A program made the translations under genes and the position numbers. From Oscillospiraceae bacterium (GTDB lineage: Bacteria; Bacillota_A; Clostridia; Oscillospirales; Ruminococcaceae): DNA of 12,669 nt. Below are positions 1 through 5,495 of this stretch, piece by piece. How positions within the stretch are numbered: position 1 is the first letter of the stretch; every line of letters begins with the position of its first letter. The stretch covers positions 1-12,669 of the forward strand of contig JAGAJA010000113.1 of the NCBI GenBank assembly GCA_017829075.1. The letters are read 5' to 3'. A model generated the notes under the pieces. The model had not been told where the DNA came from, did not search any database, and worked only from the letters and a program-made list of their open reading frames with translations.

Positions 1-103
1 ACCGCTGTAATGGCGCACGAGATTTTTCAGAGAAACGTCGCAAGCTCCTTATTCGGTTTTTGCGGTCAGCTTCATGCGTCAACAAAAATTTAGTTTACAC
101 AGC

Positions 104-132
104 AAAACAGCCGTCCCACTCCGGGACGGCTG
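104..132 (-). terminator. second tandem hairpin downstream of tRNA-Leu
   Basis: A perfect 10-bp stem (108-117 pairing with 123-132, loop ACTCC) is followed on the minus strand by TTTT (107-104), the shape of an intrinsic terminator. It lies just beyond the first hairpin behind the tRNA gene, so it looks like a backup terminator. On the plus strand there is no T tract after it, so the minus orientation is preferred. Confidence 0.6.
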
Positions 133-134
133 AG

Positions 135-179
135 AAAAATCGGATAATTTTAGCCGCGCTTGTTCGCGCGGCTAAAATT
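135..179 (-). terminator. intrinsic terminator of tRNA-Leu
   Basis: A perfect 14-bp inverted repeat (146-159 with 166-179, 6-nt loop) begins right at the 3' end of the tRNA gene. The outer base pairs are A/T, and a run of five T follows on the minus strand at 139-135. This fits a Rho-independent terminator for the minus-strand tRNA transcript. The long stem could also help set the 3' end for processing. Confidence 0.75.
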
Positions 180-264
180 TGGTGCGGGTGACGGGACTTG
201 AACCCGTATGCCATTCAGCACACGCACCTCAAACGTGCCTGTCTGCCAGTTCCAGCACACCCGC
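180..264 (-). tRNA. tRNA-Leu (anticodon GAG)
   Basis: Read on the minus strand the 85-nt gene folds as a class II tRNA. The acceptor stem is GCGGGTG (264-258) paired with CACCCGC (190-184), with discriminator A and an encoded CCA (182-180). The T arm is ACGGG-TTCAAGT-CCCGT. The anticodon stem CACGT/GCGTG closes the loop TTGAGGT, giving anticodon GAG, which reads leucine codons CUU and CUC. A long variable arm, as expected for Leu, lies between anticodon and T arms. It has its own consensus promoter and terminators, so it is a monocistronic unit. Assignment is direct from the cloverleaf and confident. Confidence 0.95.
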
Positions 265-304
265 ATATTTCATCACTGAGTTCTTACCTCTCAGCGACTA
301 TATT

Positions 305-333
305 ATTATATCACAGCTTTTCTGTTTTGTCAA
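305..333 (-). promoter_or_regulatory. sigma-A promoter of tRNA-Leu
   Basis: On the minus strand TTGACA (333-328) is separated by exactly 17 nt from TATAAT (310-305), a full consensus match. Transcription should start near 298, about 35 nt before the tRNA 5' end at 264. Confidence 0.9.
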
Positions 334-402
334 TACCTATTTTAAAAAATATTCAGATTTTTGCGTTTTTTTGATTGGGCATTTCTGAAAGGATATTATG
401 AT

Positions 403-654
403 CTACCCCCTGCGCTCCGGATAGTCCACATGGATCCCGCTTTCCCTCGCCCGGCGGTACAGAGCCGACAAACGGCAGAGCACAGCGTTTTCTTCATAGA
501 TCAGGGCGTCTATCTCCGCGTCCTCGCTCACAAAATCATAGTTCGCGCGGATCTGCTCAAGCTTGTCCGTGAGCAGGGTGTATTCCTCCAGCAATTCCTT
601 TTTCCGGCGCTCGTCCGGGGTTGTCCTGCGGCGGTTCAGCAGATCATTCAGCAT
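403..654 (-). CDS. DUF2508 family small protein
   Basis: An 83-aa, highly charged and probably all-helical cytoplasmic protein. The layout (an N-terminal basic patch near residues 8-19, then ELLEEYTLL..KLEQIRANYDFVSEDAEIDALIYEENAVLCRLSALYRRARESG) resembles the DUF2508/YaaL-type proteins of Firmicutes, which have no established function. The start at 654 is supported by AAGGAG about 6 nt upstream. It is the last gene of the minus-strand operon, 68 nt after the TraB-like gene. That gap has no convincing promoter or terminator, so cotranscription is likely but not certain. No transmembrane segment or signal peptide is seen. Family assignment is by pattern recognition only. Confidence 0.75.
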   Translation of the reverse strand: MLNDLLNRRRTTPDERRKKELLEEYTLLTDKLEQIRANYDFVSEDAEIDALIYEENAVLCRLSALYRRARESGIHVDYPERRG

Positions 655-722
655 GGCGGCTCCTTTCGGTTCGGCTGTTGCATTAACTTATCTGCTGTAT
701 ATATATTCCGCCGCCGGCTGAT

Positions 723-1748
723 TTATGCCGCCGGAAGCTCCGCTGTTTCTCCGGCTGGGATTGCCGGTCGTATCGCCGCCGCCATATACCCCGCCTCTTT
801 CATAAGAGTGATCAAGGACGGCTCGGCATAAAAGTGCATCGTCCCAACGAAAACAAACCCCTGCTCCCCCGCCTTTAGGCTGTCAATAATGAACTCCGCC
901 ATTTTCTTCTGACGGTCGGTATACATCATGTCATAGTAGCTCTGCCAGTCCTCCGGGTTTTCCACCTCGGCGGGTTCAAACACCGTCATACTGCTGAAAT
1001 ACTCATCGTCAAAAGCGCTCCACGCCTCGTACAGCTCCACGGTTGACTCCGCCTGCAAGGCAATGTTTTCATCGCCTACGCACTGCTCCAGAGTTTCAAG
1101 CTGTACACTCAGGGGAATTTCACTCATCATCTTGTACTGCGCTTCCCCGCCCTCTATCTCACGGATCTCTTTTCCGTCCTTGTGAGCCTGATTAAGCAGC
1201 ACCGTTTCCGTGCCGTACCTGCTGTCAAGTCCGGCTTTATCCGTAATAAGTCCGCTTGCCGCCGAAGCCCAGTAATACGGGATCATCTTATCCATGCCTG
1301 TCTGATAAATCCCGCTGCTCTTGAAAAAATCAAGCGTTTCTTCAAAGCTTGCTCCCAGCAGGTCGCTGACAGAGCCGCTTTTTAGCTTCATATACTCCGC
1401 ACATCTCCGCTGAAGCGGGATATCTCCGGTAAACTCAACCGTGTCCATTTCCGGCGCAATGTAGCTGCTGTTGCGGTAAGCCTTGAGGATATATTCCGGG
1501 TACTTTACGTCAGACCTCCCGGCGTGCATACTTCCCAGAAGAAAGATCTGCGCCCCGGTTTCCTCGTCCTCCACCACCCAGAATGGAGGAGTTACGCAGT
1601 TCCCCTCATATTCCGGCTCAAGCTCCACCTCCAGCGGAGCCTTTGGCTCAGAATTGCTTTCCGGCACAGAGGCTGAGCAACCACAGAGCATTACAGCCGC
1701 CGCCAGCGCAGCCGCAGTTCTTGTATGCTTCTTCATAACGCGCATCAT
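723..1748 (-). CDS. TraB/GumN family lipoprotein (putative metalloprotease-like)
   Basis: A 341-aa exported protein. The N-terminus has basic residues, a hydrophobic stretch (11-21) and a lipobox LCGC with the modified cysteine at 24, so it should be anchored to the outer face of the membrane. TraB/GumN hallmarks are visible: a GSMH motif (72-75), a glutamate in APEMD (E100) and a C-terminal GTMH motif (302-305) followed by a short amphipathic end. Members of this superfamily (PF01963), such as TIKI, are metal-dependent proteases; activity here is inferred. The first ATG (1748) overlaps the stop of the upstream 74-aa gene by ATGA, suggesting translational coupling. A second in-frame ATG at codon 5 is equally plausible, since no clear Shine-Dalgarno favours either. 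Substrate unknown. Confidence 0.82.
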   Translation of the reverse strand: MMRVMKKHTRTAAALAAAVMLCGCSASVPESNSEPKAPLEVELEPEYEGNCVTPPFWVVEDEETGAQIFLLGSMHAGRSDVKYPEYILKAYRNSSYIAPEMDTVEFTGDIPLQRRCAEYMKLKSGSVSDLLGASFEETLDFFKSSGIYQTGMDKMIPYYWASAASGLITDKAGLDSRYGTETVLLNQAHKDGKEIREIEGGEAQYKMMSEIPLSVQLETLEQCVGDENIALQAESTVELYEAWSAFDDEYFSSMTVFEPAEVENPEDWQSYYDMMYTDRQKKMAEFIIDSLKAGEQGFVFVGTMHFYAEPSLITLMKEAGYMAAAIRPAIPAGETAELPAA

Positions 1749-1969
1749 TCTGCAAGACGGTTGAGGCAGTCCGCGCAGGCTTCCGCTTCGTCAAGATACT
1801 CAGAAACCTCAAGACGCTCACCGTCCTCGCTGTAATAAACCAGCCATTTTCCGCTTTCGTTGACTAGACAGATCCTCTGCTCCTCGTCCTCGCCGGTTCC
1901 GCAGATATTATAGTAATAATGCGGAATATCCAGCTCAAAAAGCCTTGCCTGTAACTCCTGTACTGTCAT
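1745..1969 (-). CDS. hypothetical 74-aa acidic protein
   Basis: Not recognised with certainty. The 74-aa product is acidic, has no signal peptide or membrane segment, and contains four cysteines (23, 34, 65, 68), the last two as CADC. It reads as a short helix, a beta region with GKWLVYYSEDGER (40-52), and a C-terminal helix with EAEACADCL. That helix/sheet/helix pattern is common in small clostridial orphan and immunity-type proteins, but no family is claimed. A very strong Shine-Dalgarno AAGGAGGA (1980-1973) decides the start and overlaps the stop codon of the phosphatase gene. Its own stop overlaps the next start (ATGA). The tight packing shows it belongs to the phosphatase-TraB operon. 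Confidence 0.8.
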   Translation of the reverse strand: MTVQELQARLFELDIPHYYYNICGTGEDEEQRICLVNESGKWLVYYSEDGERLEVSEYLDEAEACADCLNRLAE

Positions 1970-1979
1970 AGTTCCTCCT

Positions 1980-2588
1980 TTAAAACAACCGTCCGCTTAT
2001 CTCAAATGTAGGGCCTTTCTGCCAGAGAAATGTGGAAAGAAGTATCTCAAATCCGTTGCCCGGCTCGCAGATGAAGTCCGCAGGTCGTCCCTTCGGCAGA
2101 CCGAAGCCAGCCAGAAGATTTGTTATCACACCGCCGTGGGTTATCACCGCCGCATGGCTGATGTCTTTTTTCATCATGTCCCGGAAAATTATGTCCAATC
2201 CGCTTATGCAGCGAAGTGAGAAGTCCCCGAACTTCTCTCCGCCGGGGGGACACGCCTCCGCGCCGCCCTTCAGCCACTCGGTATATTCCGGCAGATTCTG
2301 AAGCTCCTGCTGGCGCTTACCCTCAAATTCTCCGAAATCCATTTCGGCAATCTCGTCCACCTTCGTGAGCTGGGTATCCGGGTAGATTATGTCCGCAGTT
2401 TCAAGGCAGCGCTTCAGCGGAGAGCTGTAAACTCTTTCAACATAGGGATATACACCCTGATTTACACGTTTTCTGATATCCGCCTCGCCGTCCGGGCAAA
2501 GAGCAAGATCAGTCTGTCCGATGTACTTTCCGTCCAGATTTCCTTGAGTAATTCCATGGCGAATTAAATACAGATAGTAATTTTTCAT
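1980..2588 (-). CDS. histidine phosphatase family protein (phosphoglycerate mutase-like)
   Basis: A 202-aa cytoplasmic enzyme of the histidine phosphatase superfamily. The catalytic RHG motif is at 10-12 (nucleophile H11). The phosphate-binding arginine lies in SSPLKR (R60), the acid in AEMDFGEFEG (E82 or E87), and the second histidine in ITHGG (H151). The family hydrolyses phosphate esters through a phosphohistidine. Small bacterial members act on alpha-ribazole phosphate, sugar phosphates or nucleotides, and the substrate cannot be told here because no cobalamin gene is nearby. The start is preceded by AAAGG (2602-2598), about 9 nt upstream. It is the first gene of its operon, behind a candidate promoter at 2627-2656. 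Confidence 0.88.
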   Translation of the reverse strand: MKNYYLYLIRHGITQGNLDGKYIGQTDLALCPDGEADIRKRVNQGVYPYVERVYSSPLKRCLETADIIYPDTQLTKVDEIAEMDFGEFEGKRQQELQNLPEYTEWLKGGAEACPPGGEKFGDFSLRCISGLDIIFRDMMKKDISHAAVITHGGVITNLLAGFGLPKGRPADFICEPGNGFEILLSTFLWQKGPTFEISGRLF

Positions 2589-2626
2589 AATCAGTTTACC
2601 TTTCGTATATAAAAAATTATAAATTC

Positions 2627-2656
2627 AGTATATCAAATGCAGAATTGCATTCACAA
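2627..2656 (-). promoter_or_regulatory. candidate promoter of the phosphatase operon with internal inverted repeat
   Basis: On the minus strand TTGTGA (2656-2651) and TATACT (2632-2627) are spaced by 18 nt, a moderate sigma-A match about 40 nt before the phosphatase start. An inverted repeat AATGCA-GAAT-TGCATT (2636-2651) fills the spacer, so a repressor could bind there. The promoter call is inferred from position and consensus. Confidence 0.5.
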
Positions 2657-2760
2657 CATTTTGCGGAGAAACAGGAAAACCTGTCTAAATCCAGTCAAAA
2701 CCGCATGGTTATTATATATAATGTCCTATGACGCTGTCGTTTTTTTGTGAAATATGACAC

Positions 2761-2807
2761 TTTACAAATCGGAATATTCAGTTTATAATATACAATATGG
2801 TATTATA
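2761..2807 (+). promoter_or_regulatory. promoter and possible operator of the XRE regulator
   Basis: TTTACA (2761-2766) and TATAAT (2784-2789) are spaced by 17 nt, giving a good sigma-A promoter with a start near 2796. An inverted repeat TATAATA (2784-2790) / TATTATA (2801-2807), separated by 10 nt, covers the -10 box and start site. That is a natural place for the XRE product to repress its own gene; AT-rich sequence makes chance repeats fairly likely. Confidence 0.6.
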
Positions 2808-2860
2808 CAAAAAACGTCAAAAAAACCATTGGGGAATTAATATATCAAGGAGAAAAAAGT

Positions 2861-3529
2861 ATGAACAAGGACTTCCCTCGTATCATGACGCTTCTGCGAA
2901 AAGAACGGGGTCTTAGCCAGAAGCAGGCGGCTGCCGATCTGGAGGTGACTCAGGCGCTGCTGTCCCACTACGAAAACGGCAAGCGGGAATGCGGTCTTGA
3001 CTTCCTAGTCCGTGCGGCGGATTACTACAACGTTTCGGTAGACTATCTGCTCGGCCGCTCGCCCATGAGCTCAGGCGCCTCGGTAACTGAGCAGCAGCTC
3101 CCGGAAAGCTCTGACACTGAAAAGTATGACGGCTCTCCGTCCGGACTTTCGGTGTTCTTCCAGAAAAAGCTGCTTACCAACTCTATCGAGATCCTTTTCT
3201 CACTGCTCATCAAGGCGAAGAACTCCGAGCTGTCAAAGGCGGTGTATTCTTATCTGTCGCTGGCGGTCTACCGCTGCTACCGAATGATTTACAGCGCCGG
3301 AAAGAAGAACGACGAGCACGTTTTCAGCATTCCGGAGGAAAAGGTTTCCGGGCTTACCTCCGCGGCGCTTGCCGTTGAGGATATCCGGGCGAGAGAAGCC
3401 GGAAATATCGGCGGCTCTGATGACGAGAAGATCACCACAGCCCGCATTGAACAGGAATACACCAACAAAGCGGCTGCGCTGCTCTCAGTGGTGAACAGCT
3501 CCGAGAAAACGCTTAATAAGTTTCAGTAA
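2861..3529 (+). CDS. XRE-family helix-turn-helix transcriptional regulator
   Basis: A 222-aa protein with an N-terminal Cro/C1-type DNA-binding domain (about residues 5-63). It contains the typical LRKERGLSQKQAAADLEVTQ..LSHYENGKREC stretch and ends in the common NVSVDYLLGRS motif. The remaining 150 residues show no recognised sensor domain. A polar linker (67-100) leads to a helical region with two hydrophobic helices (about 105-150), probably for dimerisation or ligand binding, and a charged tail. The start is fixed by AAGGAG (2847-2852), 8 nt upstream. It is monocistronic, with its own promoter and terminator, and divergent from the phosphatase operon, so it may regulate that operon or itself. 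The target is inferred, not shown. Confidence 0.9.
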   Translation: MNKDFPRIMTLLRKERGLSQKQAAADLEVTQALLSHYENGKRECGLDFLVRAADYYNVSVDYLLGRSPMSSGASVTEQQLPESSDTEKYDGSPSGLSVFFQKKLLTNSIEILFSLLIKAKNSELSKAVYSYLSLAVYRCYRMIYSAGKKNDEHVFSIPEEKVSGLTSAALAVEDIRAREAGNIGGSDDEKITTARIEQEYTNKAAALLSVVNSSEKTLNKFQ

Positions 3530-3547
3530 AATTCACATATTCATCTG

Positions 3548-3576
3548 CGGACAGCTTCGGCTGTCCGTTTTTATTT
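3548..3576 (+). terminator. intrinsic terminator of the XRE regulator gene
   Basis: A perfect 8-bp stem CGGACAGC (3548-3555) / GCTGTCCG (3560-3567) closed by a stable TTCG tetraloop is followed by a T-rich tract (3568-3576). It starts 18 nt after the regulator stop and its tail touches the stop of the convergent flippase gene. On the minus strand no T tract follows, so it serves the plus strand mainly. Confidence 0.88.
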
Positions 3577-5008
3577 ATTCAGAAGCGCTGCTGTCAGAGC
3601 CTCCGGAACGGCGGCTTATAAACAGCTTCACAGCCTGAGCCGCTGACTTGAAGTTTATCGCGCAGATAACCACAAATACCACGCAGTTTATCACGTTCAG
3701 GATCACTCCGCTGTCAAGCAGCATTATCGCCGCGGACATTATTCCGATAAGCAGCAGATTGATGAACATTTTCGGGTAGTTCACCTTCATGTAAAGGTAT
3801 TTCTTCGTATCTATCGCTCTGTAAATGTATACCAGCGCATAGCTGACAAGGGTCGCAAGCGCAGCTCCCAGCACTCCCATCGGAGAGTTCAGCAGAATTA
3901 GATTAAGCACAACATTGCTTACCGCGCCGATCACGCTTGAAATAAAGGAATGCGTGGTCTTGTTGCAGGCTTCGTATATGGAGCTAAGGAAGTTGTTGAA
4001 GCTCTGAAAGATAACCGCAGATATCAGGAACGGAACATACATATACGCTCCCTCAAAGCCCTCCGAGCCGAAGAACGGCATGATTATCGGACGCAGCACC
4101 AGCAGAATTCCGGAGGCGGCAATATACATCACCGTCTGTATCATGCTGAATACATTCGAGTAGAACTGGCTTATCTTCCGGGAATTACGCTCGGTGATCG
4201 CCGACATATGCCATGCCTGCGAGAAGATACCCACTACTATCGCAGCTAAATTCGGGAACTTGAAAGCAAAGGAGTATACTCCGTTTGCTGCGCTGCCGTG
4301 TATCGCAGTTACCATAAATGTATCGGAAACATTGATTATCCACCACATGACAGTTGTCGGCATGAGCGGAATACTGTACCTCAGCATTGCCTTTGCAAGA
4401 GCAGGGTCGTTTCCGAGGGGGCGGTACTGCTTGTAGAGCTTCGCCTTGAGTGTCAGGAATATTATTGAGATAAGATCTCCAAGAGATACAGACAAAACAT
4501 AGCCCACAACGCCGAGGTTGAACACTCCCAGCAGCAGAAGATTAAGCAAAATCACCGCAAGGGTTGTGAGAATACCGTCCACAGCGAACAGCTTGACGTG
4601 TCCCCTCGCGCGGACGTAGATAGCGCAGATGCCCTTAATGCTTCCGGTGGCAACGTACATATAAATAAGCCACTGATAGCCGCTGAGCATTTCAATCAGA
4701 CCAACCAGAGGCACCGCCGCCGCAAATATCACCAGACCGATTATCGCCGTGTTGATGCCGATAGACAAAACGTGCTTGCCGTTGTTCGCCTTATCCAGCG
4801 CATAGCGAAGCACGCCCTCGTTTATTGAGAGCGTTACCACTGATATCAGAAGCGATGAGGCGTTGATGATATTGTTCACATCGCCGAAGCCGTCCGCGCC
4901 GAGCATGTTTGTGTAGAATTTCAGCATTACATACACAAGCATCTTCGAGCCGAACTGCCCTATCGCCAGAATAATGGTGTTGTTCGCCAGAGTCTGGTAT
5001 TTATTCAT
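3575..5008 (-). CDS. oligosaccharide flippase family protein (Wzx/polysaccharide biosynthesis type)
   Basis: A 477-aa integral membrane protein of the MOP superfamily (Polysacc_synt, PF01943-like). It has about 12-14 hydrophobic segments spread over the whole length and the typical N-terminus (NNTIILAIGQFGSKMLVYVML). Other family signs are INEGVLRYAL in the second segment and a central SIPLMPTTVMWWIINVSDTFM. Members flip lipid-linked oligosaccharides across the membrane. The only possible start in this frame is 5008, because a stop lies just upstream; its Shine-Dalgarno (AAAG, about 10 nt upstream) is weak. It follows tadA by 15 nt and is the last gene of the rlmB operon. No glycosyltransferase or sugar-nucleotide gene is nearby, so the lipid substrate is unknown. 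Confidence 0.85.
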   Translation of the reverse strand: MNKYQTLANNTIILAIGQFGSKMLVYVMLKFYTNMLGADGFGDVNNIINASSLLISVVTLSINEGVLRYALDKANNGKHVLSIGINTAIIGLVIFAAAVPLVGLIEMLSGYQWLIYMYVATGSIKGICAIYVRARGHVKLFAVDGILTTLAVILLNLLLLGVFNLGVVGYVLSVSLGDLISIIFLTLKAKLYKQYRPLGNDPALAKAMLRYSIPLMPTTVMWWIINVSDTFMVTAIHGSAANGVYSFAFKFPNLAAIVVGIFSQAWHMSAITERNSRKISQFYSNVFSMIQTVMYIAASGILLVLRPIIMPFFGSEGFEGAYMYVPFLISAVIFQSFNNFLSSIYEACNKTTHSFISSVIGAVSNVVLNLILLNSPMGVLGAALATLVSYALVYIYRAIDTKKYLYMKVNYPKMFINLLLIGIMSAAIMLLDSGVILNVINCVVFVVICAINFKSAAQAVKLFISRRSGGSDSSASE

Positions 5009-5023
5009 GTCAGAAATCTTTCG

Positions 5024-5494
5024 TTATGTGTTATTTCCCTCGTTATCCCGCAGCTCCCGGAAAAATCGCGTGAGGATATCCCCGCACTGCTCCATAAGTA
5101 TCCTGCTGCGGACAAAGGGAATGTGGGTGAAGCGTTCCTCAAACAAATTCACCACCGAGGCGCAGGCGCCGTTCTTATCGTCAAACGCGCCGTAAACCAA
5201 CCGTTTCAGCCGGGAATTCATGATCGCCCCGGCGCACATGGGACACGGCTCAAGGGTCACATACAGTGTGCACCCGGTGAGCCGCCAGCTTCCGAGAGCC
5301 TTTGCCGCCTGCTCTATCGCGATTATCTCCGCGTGGGCGGTGGGGGACTGGAGCTGCTCCCGCAGGTTGTAGCCCTCGCCGATTATTTTTCCCTCCGGGT
5401 CAACCACTATCGCTCCTACCGGGCATTCGCCCAGCTCGTAGGCGCGGGCGGCAAGCTCCAGAGCCTTTGTCATATATTCCTCGTCAAGGGTCAT
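5024..5494 (-). CDS. tadA: tRNA-specific adenosine deaminase TadA
   Basis: A 156-aa zinc-dependent deaminase. It carries the HAE motif (H54, E56; zinc ligand and proton shuttle) and PCPMC (C84, C87; zinc ligands), along with the conserved GECPVGAIVV and YGAFDDKNGA segments. TadA converts adenosine 34 to inosine in tRNA-Arg(ACG), so one tRNA reads CGU, CGC and CGA. A longer frame opens at 5524, but that adds ten residues overlapping the upstream gene. The ATG at 5494 gives the family's usual N-terminus and lies one base after the upstream stop (5496), suggesting coupling. The Shine-Dalgarno is weak (AGGCGG). Third gene of the rlmB operon. Confidence 0.93.
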   Translation of the reverse strand: MTLDEEYMTKALELAARAYELGECPVGAIVVDPEGKIIGEGYNLREQLQSPTAHAEIIAIEQAAKALGSWRLTGCTLYVTLEPCPMCAGAIMNSRLKRLVYGAFDDKNGACASVVNLFEERFTHIPFVRSRILMEQCGDILTRFFRELRDNEGNNT

Positions 5495-5495
5495 G

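Noticed and set aside
180..264. tRNA-Leu as an integration site for a mobile element
   Set aside because: No repeated copy of the tRNA 3' end, integrase or other mobility gene is seen in the window.
361..831. 156-aa plus-strand frame between the tRNA and the TraB-like gene
   Set aside because: It covers the DUF2508 gene and the end of the TraB-like gene on the opposite strand, which have family signals and ribosome sites; this frame has neither.
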